Source of the DNA: Algoriphagus resistens
GTDB taxonomy: Bacteria > Bacteroidota > Bacteroidia > Cytophagales > Cyclobacteriaceae
DNA length: 64,000 nucleotides
Assembly: GCF_001442615.1 (NCBI RefSeq)
Contig: NZ_LMXN01000017.1
Span: 1-64,000 of the forward strand
Direction: 5' to 3'
Shown: piece by piece, positions 16,615-24,655 of the stretch
How positions within the stretch are numbered: position 1 is the first letter of the stretch
Layout: every line of letters begins with the position of its first letter
Notes under the pieces: model-generated
The model's input: the letters and a program-made list of their open reading frames with translations, nothing else
What the model was told of the DNA's origin: nothing
Database searches by the model: none
Position numbers and translations under genes: made by a program

Positions 16615-17325
16615 ATGGCAGAAGTAATCGTAATAACTCCCGTTAAAAACTCTCTTCAAACAACCTTGGATACTGCAAGAGCTATAGCTAGTTCTTCAGT
16701 ACAAGTAAAACACATTATTTTTAACGACTTCAGTACGGAGGAAACCAAAGCTGGTTTGGAAGCGAATGAAGTTGGGATCGGCTATGAATTGATCCATCTG
16801 GAAGACCACACGGATCACCCTTCCCCTAATTACAAGCTTGTACTTCAGATGGCTCAGAAAATAGCAATTGAAGAAGGTTTGCCATTGTTGGTAATTGAAT
16901 CTGATGTGGTGGTTAAACCAGAAACAATTGCTGATTTGCTGAATTTTCAAAGCGTAAATGAAAAATCGGGGCTGGTAGGATCAGTGACAGTCGATGAAAA
17001 CGGTATAGTGAATTTTCCTTATCTGAAGTTCAAAGGGATAAAAGAATCCGTTATTGATACGCATCGCAGTTTGAGTTTTTGTTGCACCTTATTTTCTGCC
17101 GAGTTTTTAAAAGCCTATGATTTTATGGGGCTAGATGAAGCCAAAGATTGGTATGATACGTTTATTTCTAAGAAGTCTATCGAATTAGGATTTAAAAACC
17201 ATGTGCTGATGAACTCGCCGGTTTGGCACAGACCTCATGCTAGCAGGCCCTGGAAGCAACTCAAATATAGTAATCCACTGAAATACTATTTCTTGAAATT
17301 TTGGAAGGGATGGGATAAAATCTGA
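16615..17325 (+). CDS. Glycosyltransferase family 2-like protein
   Basis: 236 aa. The N-terminus AEVIVITPVKNSLQTT, HIIFNDFST and the acidic LLVIESDVVVKPE near residue 105 match the nucleotide-sugar binding fold and DxD-like region of GT-A enzymes. The C-terminal part contains WHRPHASRPWKQLKY. There is no membrane segment. The acceptor is unknown. It lies 5 nt from the convergent methyltransferase gene in a small glycan-related group. Confidence 0.8.
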   Translation: MAEVIVITPVKNSLQTTLDTARAIASSSVQVKHIIFNDFSTEETKAGLEANEVGIGYELIHLEDHTDHPSPNYKLVLQMAQKIAIEEGLPLLVIESDVVVKPETIADLLNFQSVNEKSGLVGSVTVDENGIVNFPYLKFKGIKESVIDTHRSLSFCCTLFSAEFLKAYDFMGLDEAKDWYDTFISKKSIELGFKNHVLMNSPVWHRPHASRPWKQLKYSNPLKYYFLKFWKGWDKI

Positions 17326-17330
17326 TTATT

Positions 17331-18155
17331 CTAATCCAAGAATATTTTCATCTCAGTATTTGAGGACTTTAATGCGAGTGTGTCCCGTCCAAATTCCTTC
17401 AATATATAATTATTTTTCCTTAGCAGGTCGTAGCATGATTCGAGACTATCCGGGTCAAGGTTCTCATTTTCAAAAATTATGGCTTCTGGATTAGTGTTAG
17501 CGATGTCAAAAATAAGAATTACTTGGAGGTCATAACCTTCAGCATCAATTTGCAATAGGTCGATTTTTGAAATGTTATATTTATTAATCAAAGATTGAGG
17601 TGAAATTACTTCCACATCCACGGCTACAATTTGTTGTTTAGGATCTGACGGGATTTCCAGGCCATATTTTTTGCAATTCTTTTGTACAAGACCATTCCGA
17701 AAATGGTCTTCAATTTTCTCTAAGGAAAAGGAGGCTAAACCGGTGGCCCATCTCATTTCAGAAAACCCTATTTTATAAAGTGTTTGAAATCCGTCTTTTT
17801 TTCCGATTGCTGCACAAATTGGATAAAGGCCTTTGTTTTTTTTATAAATTTTGCTCAGTTCATTTCTAAAAACTTCCGGCTGAGGTTCCAATAATACTCC
17901 TTTCCATCGATCCCTTTTGATGAATTTATGGATTGGGTCATGGGTAATGCCATCGTTTGCTCCGATTTGGATTACATAGAAATCCCCTTTCTTTGAAAGT
18001 GAATAGGATGAAAGGAATTCAGATAAACTCCCTTTTTGGGGATGGTAAAGATATTTGTAAAATGAAATGAAAGCAAGATTGTCCGTGGCGCTTAGATTGA
18101 ATCTGAAATCTTTCCAAAACGTTTTAAAGGCGGATTTGATTTGATGCTTAAGCAT
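17331..18155 (-). CDS. FkbM family methyltransferase
   Basis: 274 aa. The SAM-binding segment FYVIQIGANDGITHDPIHKF near residue 57, the VDVEVISPQSLINKYNI block, and the acidic IDLLQIDAEGYDLQVI stretch near 200 are typical of FkbM-type O-methyltransferases, often found in polysaccharide clusters. The N-terminal 50 residues are basic. Its likely substrate is a sugar or glycan, given the neighbours. The gene is more AT-rich than the housekeeping genes around it. Confidence 0.88.
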   Translation of the reverse strand: MLKHQIKSAFKTFWKDFRFNLSATDNLAFISFYKYLYHPQKGSLSEFLSSYSLSKKGDFYVIQIGANDGITHDPIHKFIKRDRWKGVLLEPQPEVFRNELSKIYKKNKGLYPICAAIGKKDGFQTLYKIGFSEMRWATGLASFSLEKIEDHFRNGLVQKNCKKYGLEIPSDPKQQIVAVDVEVISPQSLINKYNISKIDLLQIDAEGYDLQVILIFDIANTNPEAIIFENENLDPDSLESCYDLLRKNNYILKEFGRDTLALKSSNTEMKIFLD

Positions 18156-18287
18156 GAAACTTGTAAATGATTAGAATCGATTGCTAATTGATAACCCAAT
18201 GATAACCATAATTTCTATTGCAGTTGCATTTTTCACTTCATGTATTCTTAGCGATATTTAATTAATTATAAATGATATTCTGATTTC

Positions 18288-19040
18288 ATGACCAAAAAGC
18301 TGATTTATTCTGTAGTAACCAATCGATACGATGATGTTAAACCAGTTGCGAATTATCCGGATTTTGACTTTTGGTTATTTACCGATCAGGACGATCTAGA
18401 AGTTGATGGCTGGGAAATAAAGACGATCCCTAGGTCCGAAGACCCTATAAAACAGCAGCGTTTGATCAAAATAAACAGTTTTAAATTCACTGCTTCCTAC
18501 GGGCTGACGATATACATTGATGGTAATATGGAAATCATCCAAGACCCACAATTGTTCTTGGATAAATATTTTCGGGGTGGTTTTTTGACTTGCATACATC
18601 CAAAACGAAAGTCTTTAAAAGAGGAGGCCACTGAAATCATTCGGAAGAAGAAAGATCTAAACTACAAAGTGACAAAGACATTAGCCTATGCAAAAGATCT
18701 TGGATACCCTGATAATCTGGGACTTTTTGAAAGCATGGTTATCGTAAGGGATAAATCAAAGGAAGTTGAAGCCATAGAGGAAAAGTGGGCAGAAATTCTT
18801 TCCAAAAACTCACATCGTGATCAGTTAAGTTTGCCGTTGGCATCTTTCCTCTCTGGGGTAAAGATTCAAGGGATGCCCAGGGATGAATTATTCAAATTTA
18901 TCAAAAGGAATAGAGGACATAATGTGTCATTAAAGTTTTTACAGGGGAGACAGACTTCTAGACAAAAAGAAGGAATGTTCCGAGCCTTAATTGAATGGAT
19001 GAAAGAGCGGGAAATCTGGTTTTCAAAGGGAGCAAAATAA
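18288..19040 (+). CDS. DUF616/TOD1-like glycosyltransferase-domain protein
   Basis: 250 aa. The start KLIYSVVTNRYDDVKPV, followed by DFDFWLFTDQDDLEVDGWEI and then TIYIDGNMEIIQD, is the pattern of the DUF616 glycosyltransferase-like domain, with IDGNME in the position of a DxD-type metal site. The C-terminal part is basic (KRNRGHN). It diverges from the FkbM gene across 132 bp. Donor and acceptor are unknown. Confidence 0.8.
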   Translation: MTKKLIYSVVTNRYDDVKPVANYPDFDFWLFTDQDDLEVDGWEIKTIPRSEDPIKQQRLIKINSFKFTASYGLTIYIDGNMEIIQDPQLFLDKYFRGGFLTCIHPKRKSLKEEATEIIRKKKDLNYKVTKTLAYAKDLGYPDNLGLFESMVIVRDKSKEVEAIEEKWAEILSKNSHRDQLSLPLASFLSGVKIQGMPRDELFKFIKRNRGHNVSLKFLQGRQTSRQKEGMFRALIEWMKEREIWFSKGAK

Positions 19041-19407
19041 AGAGGGAACTTACCTCCGTTTTTAATTATTACGTTATCATTTTTTAGCATTTGTATTGGT
19101 CAGCCTTTCTATGTCCAACTATTATTGAAATTTGATATCGTGTATCCAACCTAAAATCGGGAATTGAACCTGGAGTAGATGTGCCATCCTATTTAAAATG
19201 ATCACTTCGGGCTTTGGGTAGGTTGATCTGATGGAGATTTTACTGTTTCCCTAAGTAACATGCCTGATTATATCCGAGGAGATCAGTGTACATGGTAGAA
19301 TTAAAGCCTTAATTTTGAAGTAGTGAAGTAATTGCAATTCAAGGATGATTTGAATTCTTCTAAAAACTGGCTGTAAATAATGTATTTGTTTGGATCTCAG
19401 CTAAATA

Positions 19408-19436
19408 ATCGATAGAAAAGTTTGTTTTCTATCGAT
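19408..19436. repeat. Perfect 12-bp inverted repeat with 5-nt loop
   Basis: ATCGATAGAAAA and TTTTCTATCGAT pair exactly around GTTTG. No T run follows, so it is not a standard terminator. Confidence 0.7.
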
Positions 19437-19540
19437 CAATTTATAGCTTTATAATGGTGATTAAACAACTTTTCATAAGTATTTCATTTTTTTAGACATT
19501 GGATTTTATCGATCCACTTTTTCAGCTCAACCTGTTTGAG

Positions 19541-19572
19541 AAAAATCCGGATTACGGTCCGGATTTTTTTTT
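19541..19572 (+). terminator. Orphan rho-independent terminator
   Basis: AAAATCCGGA and TCCGGATTTT pair around a 6-nt loop and lead into a run of T. The nearest upstream plus-strand stop codon is 500 nt away. Confidence 0.85.
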
Positions 19573-19618
19573 GCTGATTTTTTGGTGATCTTTCACCAGA
19601 AGAATATCACCTCCATTT

Positions 19619-20650
19619 ATGACCCGAATCCAGATTTTCTTATTGTTTTTTTTATGCGTTGTCAGTCAAAGTGCCTTTTGCCAGTTAAATGGATACGATT
19701 CATCATACGTCAAAACTGAGCCGGATAAATTTGGGATTAGGTTCTATCTCTCAAAAAAATACACTGACCTAAGTGTACAGGTGCCTGATTTGGATTCGCC
19801 GTACAGGTTTATACCTAATTCAGGATTAAATATGGGCTTGGGTTTTACCTATCAGAATTTGTCTATAAACATTGCTGTTCCAGTGGGGTTTCTGAATCCT
19901 GATAGACAGAAAGATTGGCCGTTCAGTCTTGATCTGCAGTCTCACATCTATGCACCAAAAGTTATCGTTGATTTTTTTGGCCAATTCTATGGCGGATATA
20001 GGATCAAAGCTGAAGATCTTAACGGGTTTGACGAAGATTATCTGAGAGAAGATATGCGATTGGCTTTAGTTGGTGTGAATTTTAATTACTTATTTTTCGG
20101 AGAAAGACTTTCCCTTGCTGCGGCATTTACACAAGCAGATATTCAGAAGAAGTCGGCATTTTCTCCTTTTGTGGGATTTGAAGTTTATGGTGGAAAAATA
20201 AAAGGAGATTCACTTTTGCTGCCTAAGATGGCTATATCTGAATCGATGAATTTTCAGGAGGCTGGCTACTTTCAGGCAGGCCCCAACGCCGGTATGGCCG
20301 GGACATTGGTTTTTGGAAAAGGTTTTTTTCTTACGGGAGTGGCTGCGGTTAATTTGAGTGGGGGGTATTCTAAATGGGAAAATGAAACCCAGACTAAGCA
20401 ATGGGGAGTGGTACCTACGTATTATCTCAGGGGGTTTGCAGGCTATAACAATGAAAAATTCTCTTTTAATTTTAACTATGTGTACAAAAATCTGAATCTG
20501 ATTAAAGCAGGGCCCTTTGATCAGGCTGTGAATACGGGGAATTACCGCTTTAATCTGATCTATAAAATTACACCGGGCCGAAAATTCAAAAAAAGATTTA
20601 ATAAAGTGAACCCACTGAGCATACTCTCCAAAATGTTGAATAAGCAATGA
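19619..20650 (+). CDS. DUF4421 family outer-membrane-type protein
   Basis: 343 aa with a signal peptide (RIQIFLLFFLCVVSQSAFCQ). After it, EPDKFGIRFYLSKKYTDLSV and YRFIPNSGLNMGLGFTYQNLSINI match the DUF4421 family of Bacteroidota. Many alternating hydrophobic strands suggest a beta-barrel in the outer membrane. No substrate can be inferred. It lies just after an orphan terminator and 57 nt before the aldehyde dehydrogenase gene. Confidence 0.82.
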   Translation: MTRIQIFLLFFLCVVSQSAFCQLNGYDSSYVKTEPDKFGIRFYLSKKYTDLSVQVPDLDSPYRFIPNSGLNMGLGFTYQNLSINIAVPVGFLNPDRQKDWPFSLDLQSHIYAPKVIVDFFGQFYGGYRIKAEDLNGFDEDYLREDMRLALVGVNFNYLFFGERLSLAAAFTQADIQKKSAFSPFVGFEVYGGKIKGDSLLLPKMAISESMNFQEAGYFQAGPNAGMAGTLVFGKGFFLTGVAAVNLSGGYSKWENETQTKQWGVVPTYYLRGFAGYNNEKFSFNFNYVYKNLNLIKAGPFDQAVNTGNYRFNLIYKITPGRKFKKRFNKVNPLSILSKMLNKQ

Positions 20651-20706
20651 TTGGTCAACATTTCAAAAAAAACTAGCTTTGAAAGCTATCAAAACAAAAA
20701 TTTCTT

Positions 20707-22251
20707 ATGTCAAACCAGTTTGCAATACAGGAATCACTAGCCCGGCTAGGGCTGAAAAGTAAAAATCCAGGTACATCTACAGGTATCAAATCGATAGATT
20801 CAGATGGGGATTATTTTTCATCTTATTCACCTGCGGATGGCTCATTGATCGGGGAGGTTCAGACTACAGATTCCGACAGTTATGAGCGGGTAATCACCCT
20901 TGCTCAACTTGCTTTCGAACAATGGAGAAAAGTGCCTGCCCCACAGCGAGGCGAAATCGTGCGGGAAATTGGCAATGCCCTCCGTGAAAAGAAGACCGAT
21001 CTTGGCAAGTTGGTTTCCTATGAAATGGGTAAATCCTATCAGGAAGGCTTGGGAGAGGTGCAGGAGATGATCGACATCTGTGATTTCGCAGTGGGCCTTT
21101 CCCGACAGTTATACGGACTTACAATGCATTCTGAGCGTCCCGGCCATCGAATGTATGAGCAGTGGCATGCATTGGGGCTTGTTGGGATTATTTCAGCTTT
21201 TAATTTCCCTGTAGCTGTTTGGTCTTGGAATGCGGCATTGGCGTGGGTTTGTGGAGATGTGTGCGTATGGAAGCCTTCGGAAAAGGCTCCTCTTTCGGCA
21301 ATTGCCTGCCAGTTGATAGCCAGCGAAGTCTTTGCCAGGCATGGTATGCCCGAAGGGATCTGTAGCTTGGTCAATGGAGATTATAAAGTGGGGGAGATGA
21401 TGAGCAGAGATACACGGATTCCATTGATCTCAGCGACAGGATCCACGCGTATGGGTAAAATTGTGGCACAAACAGTAGGGGCGAGATTGGGCAGATCACT
21501 TTTGGAACTTGGGGGAAATAACGCAATTATTATCACAGAAAATGCAGACCTGGATATGGCCATCCGTGGTGCTTTGTTTGGAGCTGTAGGTACTGCGGGG
21601 CAAAGATGCACAAGTACAAGGCGTCTTATCATCCATGAAAATGTATTTGAGGAGGTAAAGTCAAGACTTGCTTCTGCATACGGGAAATTAGTAATTGGGA
21701 ATCCTTTGGATGAAATGAATCACGTAGGCCCGCTGATTGATAAGGAAGCTGTTGGGATGTATTTGGCAGCCATACAAAAAGTGGAGGCAGAAGGGGGAAA
21801 GGCTGTAGTAGAAGGAGCAGTTTTGGAAGGGGTAGGATATGAATCCGGTTGCTATGTGAAACCTGCAATCTATGAAGCTGAGAATCACTTCGAAATTGTC
21901 CAGCATGAGACTTTTGCGCCGATTCTTTACCTGATCCAATACAAATCGCTGGAAGAAGCAATTGCGTTACAAAATGGTGTTCCCCAGGGTTTATCTTCGG
22001 CAATTATGACTACCAATATGCGGGAGGCTGAGGCTTTCCTGGCAGTATCAGGTTCTGACTGTGGAATTGCCAACGTAAATATCGGAACTTCGGGTGCAGA
22101 GATAGGAGGAGCTTTTGGAGGTGAAAAGGAAACAGGCGGAGGTCGGGAATCAGGTTCGGACGCCTGGAAAGCGTATATGCGCCGACAGACAAATACAATC
22201 AATTATTCATCCACTTTACCGCTAGCGCAGGGAATTAAGTTTACTATTTAA
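20707..22251 (+). CDS. Aldehyde dehydrogenase, ALDH7 type (aminoadipate-semialdehyde dehydrogenase-like)
   Basis: 514 aa. The catalytic glutamate is in LLELGGNNAIII near residue 267 and the catalytic cysteine in GTAGQRCTSTRR near residue 301. The GGNNAIII form and the terminal GGGRESGSDAWKAYMRRQT match the ALDH7 (antiquitin) group, whose members oxidise alpha-aminoadipate semialdehyde in lysine breakdown. Substrate is inferred from family only. No lysine-catabolic neighbours are seen. Confidence 0.92.
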   Translation: MSNQFAIQESLARLGLKSKNPGTSTGIKSIDSDGDYFSSYSPADGSLIGEVQTTDSDSYERVITLAQLAFEQWRKVPAPQRGEIVREIGNALREKKTDLGKLVSYEMGKSYQEGLGEVQEMIDICDFAVGLSRQLYGLTMHSERPGHRMYEQWHALGLVGIISAFNFPVAVWSWNAALAWVCGDVCVWKPSEKAPLSAIACQLIASEVFARHGMPEGICSLVNGDYKVGEMMSRDTRIPLISATGSTRMGKIVAQTVGARLGRSLLELGGNNAIIITENADLDMAIRGALFGAVGTAGQRCTSTRRLIIHENVFEEVKSRLASAYGKLVIGNPLDEMNHVGPLIDKEAVGMYLAAIQKVEAEGGKAVVEGAVLEGVGYESGCYVKPAIYEAENHFEIVQHETFAPILYLIQYKSLEEAIALQNGVPQGLSSAIMTTNMREAEAFLAVSGSDCGIANVNIGTSGAEIGGAFGGEKETGGGRESGSDAWKAYMRRQTNTINYSSTLPLAQGIKFTI

Positions 22252-22334
22252 TTGACCATCAAAATCAGGATGTAAATATTTTTGAAATATTTGGTCTCAT
22301 TTTCAATGTATTAAGTGTGGTGGGGTAAAATGTA

Positions 22335-22365
22335 TTTGGTTAAAAGAAAATAGAAATTACCTTTG
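22335..22365 (+). promoter_or_regulatory. Predicted promoter of the tRNA-Val pair
   Basis: TTTG at 22335-22338 and TACCTTTG at 22358-22365 match the Bacteroidota consensus with 19 nt between them. The first tRNA starts 21 nt downstream. Confidence 0.8.
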
Positions 22366-22385
22366 CATTCCATTTGGGACACAAT

Positions 22386-22460
22386 GGGAGTTTAGCTCAG
22401 TTGGTTCAGAGCATCTGCCTTACAAGCAGAGGGTCGGGGGTTCGAATCCCTCAACTCCCA
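22386..22460 (+). tRNA. tRNA-Val (TAC), copy 1
   Basis: The acceptor stem GGGAGTT pairs with AACTCCC. The anticodon arm TCTGC-CTTACAA-GCAGA gives anticodon TAC, which reads GTA. The T arm has GGTTCGAAT. The 3' CCA is not encoded (ACAT follows). Confidence 0.97.
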
Positions 22461-22503
22461 CATCTTATTATTGTTGCTCAAGAGTAAGTACAAATTATTT
22501 CTT

Positions 22504-22578
22504 GGGAGTTTAGCTCAGTTGGTTCAGAGCATCTGCCTTACAAGCAGAGGGTCGGGGGTTCGAATCCCTCAACTCCCA
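22504..22578 (+). tRNA. tRNA-Val (TAC), copy 2
   Basis: Identical to copy 1 over the full 75 nt, 43 nt downstream. It is followed by the same ACATC and then a terminator, so the pair is probably one transcript. Confidence 0.97.
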
Positions 22579-22583
22579 CATCC

Positions 22584-22610
22584 AATCCCGAATCCTTCGG
22601 GATTTTTTTT
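22584..22610 (+). terminator. Terminator of the tRNA-Val operon
   Basis: AATCCCGAA and TTCGGGATT pair around TCC, followed by T residues. Confidence 0.9.
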
Positions 22611-22611
22611 G

Positions 22612-22648
22612 CCAAAAAAAGACTGTCTCAATCACGAAACAGTCTTTT
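22612..22648 (-). terminator. Terminator of the TonB-dependent receptor gene
   Basis: On the minus strand AAAAGACTGT and ACAGTCTTTT form a stem around a 12-nt loop, followed by T residues. It begins 24 nt past the receptor stop codon. Confidence 0.88.
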
Positions 22649-22671
22649 AATTGGATTGAATAGTAACTTTT

Positions 22672-24498
22672 CTACTCCAAATTCAACATAAATCCAGCTC
22701 TGAACCAACGTCCTGGCATCTGAACTGTCCCAGCCTCCCTATAGTCTGTGTCGGTGATATTTGAAGCTTCGGCAAAAAATCCAAGTGTACCTGTACGGTT
22801 GTAATCCACCCGCATGTCCAGCAAGAAATAAGGATCTTGGCTCATTCTCTCCAAATACCTCATTTTGGTGTTCCATTCCACTTTTCGGCCAATGCCTATA
22901 AGTACTCCGGCTATAGTTTGATTTTTCAGAGCGGTAAATGCATAACTAGTTTCGATGCCCGGTTGCTTGATCAGATCCGCATGTATGTAGTTGTAGGAAA
23001 ACATAAATTCCTTGACCTGTACTGTTCTGCCAGTTGGACTTACCCGATAATTCACAGAAGCTTCTATTCCATTGAATTTTACTTCGCTGAAATTCTGAGG
23101 CTGCCAAGGGGTGTCCGCATTAGGTCTTGTCCATTGAATCAGGTTGTCGGTATTTCTGTTAAAATAAACCAGTTCAGCGAAAAAGCCTGACTTGGACCAC
23201 TTGGCACCAACTTCAAAGTTTTGAGCCTGCTCAGGTTCAAGCTGATCATTTCCGATATTAGTAGGGCCTTGGTAGTAGAGATCGTTATACGTGGGGATTC
23301 TGAAGCTTATTCCATAGCCAGAATAGAACCGTAATTCTTTAGTAGCTTGAAATCCCAGTTCGGCGCCGGGAAAATGCTTCCAGTTGTATTCTGAATAATA
23401 ATTGGAATATACTCCTGCCCGTAGGTCTATTTTTGTCCCAAAATTGATCATCTGTTCTAGAAATATCCCTGCAATTGTACGTTCTCTATCTCCAAGATTG
23501 GTGCTTTCTATGGACTCTCGTCTGGTTTCGATCCCGAATCCGGTAGTGCCAAGACTGCTTTGAAAATTTCCGTTAGCTTCTAAGGCGATCACATCTGTCG
23601 TATGATTATTTTTATAGAATTCAGGCTCATTTCTTTTTAATACATATTCATCCTGATTTCTGCGGAAATAGGCGCGCGTGTTCAAATAAAACTTATTTAG
23701 TGTCAACTTATGACTTAATGAAGTCAATGTGGTTTGCACACTTTCCCATTGGTCGGGAAAGGTGCTGGAATAGAAACCATTTGCCCCAAAATCTCTATCG
23801 GTATAAGCAATCATTCCCTTTAGCGTGTTTTTCGCATTGATATCAAAACCGCCTTCATAGAAGATGTTGCTGACTTGATAATCTGAGTTGTACCAATGCC
23901 CATTGGAGTCATCGTAGGAGATAGCCAGGTTTTGTCTGTAATTTCCGACAGGGAGGGAGCCGGCAAAATTTACCCCTTTCATCCCAAAGTCACCTGCATA
24001 GCCTTGGACTCTGGCGTATTTCTTATCGCTGAGATCTGTGATCACATTGATGGCACCAGCATAGGCATTTTGGCCAAAAATACGGGATGCAGGACCTTTT
24101 ACTACTTCTATTCTATCGATATTGACCAAAGGAACCGGGATATTCATCATGTGATGTCCCGTTTGCGGATCGCTTAATTTAATGCCATTCAACAGCATAA
24201 GTGTTTGTTCGAAAGAGCCTCCGCGGATACTTACATCTGATTGTACACCGGTCACCCCTCTTTGGCGGATATCCACACCCGGCACAAATGATAATACCTC
24301 GGCTAAACTTCTGGCCGGAGAAGTCTCTATCTGGAGTTTGTTTACTAAAGAGACGTTTCTACTTTGCTTTGAAAAAGGAAGTTGGATTCTGTTTTCCTGA
24401 ATCAAAACTTCACCTAAGTTCTGTGTTGTGGTGTCAGTTTGGGCATTCCCGGTAAAGTATAATGCCAGGGAAGCCACTAGGAGTACTGATTTTTTCAT
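22672..24498 (-). CDS. TonB-dependent outer membrane receptor (BtuB-like)
   Basis: 608 aa from the ATG at 24498, chosen because it begins a clean signal peptide (KKSVLLVASLALYFTGNAQ). A further upstream ATG would add 18 residues before it. The plug domain carries LAEVLSFVPGVDIRQRG, DVSIRGGSFEQTLMLLNG and IDRIEVVKGPASRIFG, and the rest is a 22-strand-type barrel. The C-terminus ends in an aromatic strand. It lacks the N-terminal carboxypeptidase-like domain of SusC proteins. Cobalamin, siderophore or another small ligand is possible, and no riboswitch was seen upstream. Confidence 0.9.
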   Translation of the reverse strand: MKKSVLLVASLALYFTGNAQTDTTTQNLGEVLIQENRIQLPFSKQSRNVSLVNKLQIETSPARSLAEVLSFVPGVDIRQRGVTGVQSDVSIRGGSFEQTLMLLNGIKLSDPQTGHHMMNIPVPLVNIDRIEVVKGPASRIFGQNAYAGAINVITDLSDKKYARVQGYAGDFGMKGVNFAGSLPVGNYRQNLAISYDDSNGHWYNSDYQVSNIFYEGGFDINAKNTLKGMIAYTDRDFGANGFYSSTFPDQWESVQTTLTSLSHKLTLNKFYLNTRAYFRRNQDEYVLKRNEPEFYKNNHTTDVIALEANGNFQSSLGTTGFGIETRRESIESTNLGDRERTIAGIFLEQMINFGTKIDLRAGVYSNYYSEYNWKHFPGAELGFQATKELRFYSGYGISFRIPTYNDLYYQGPTNIGNDQLEPEQAQNFEVGAKWSKSGFFAELVYFNRNTDNLIQWTRPNADTPWQPQNFSEVKFNGIEASVNYRVSPTGRTVQVKEFMFSYNYIHADLIKQPGIETSYAFTALKNQTIAGVLIGIGRKVEWNTKMRYLERMSQDPYFLLDMRVDYNRTGTLGFFAEASNITDTDYREAGTVQMPGRWFRAGFMLNLE

Positions 24499-24628
24499 GG
24501 GTAAGATTGTAAATGGTGGCTCAAAAGTGGTCCCAAAATATGCTTTTTCCAATAATGAAAGTTTTCTAAAAATTCGTTAAAGGAAATACTCTCATGTAAA
24601 TTATAATGAAGCTTAAAAGCGCAATTCT

Positions 24629-24636
24629 TATTTTTG
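24629..24636 (+). promoter_or_regulatory. Predicted -7 element of the M1 peptidase gene
   Basis: TATTTTTG matches TAnnTTTG and lies 19 nt before the start codon. No clear TTTG was found at the expected upstream distance. Confidence 0.4.
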
Positions 24637-24655
24637 GGCTAAATCAACAAATAGT

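Larger units (their letters stand above)
19041..19618. other. Long non-coding spacer with hairpin and terminator
   Basis: 578 bp without a credible protein-coding frame. It contains a perfect inverted repeat at 19408-19436 and a strong terminator at 19541-19572. The gap between the preceding stop and the terminator is 500 nt, which leaves room for a long 3' region or a small RNA. Nothing else is recognised. Confidence 0.5.

Noticed and set aside
20210..20647. 145-aa minus-strand frame
   Set aside because: Fully antisense to the DUF4421 gene, without any domain or start signal.
24499..24655. Cobalamin riboswitch before the BtuB-like receptor
   Set aside because: The 157-bp divergent spacer is too short and lacks the conserved B12-box sequence.
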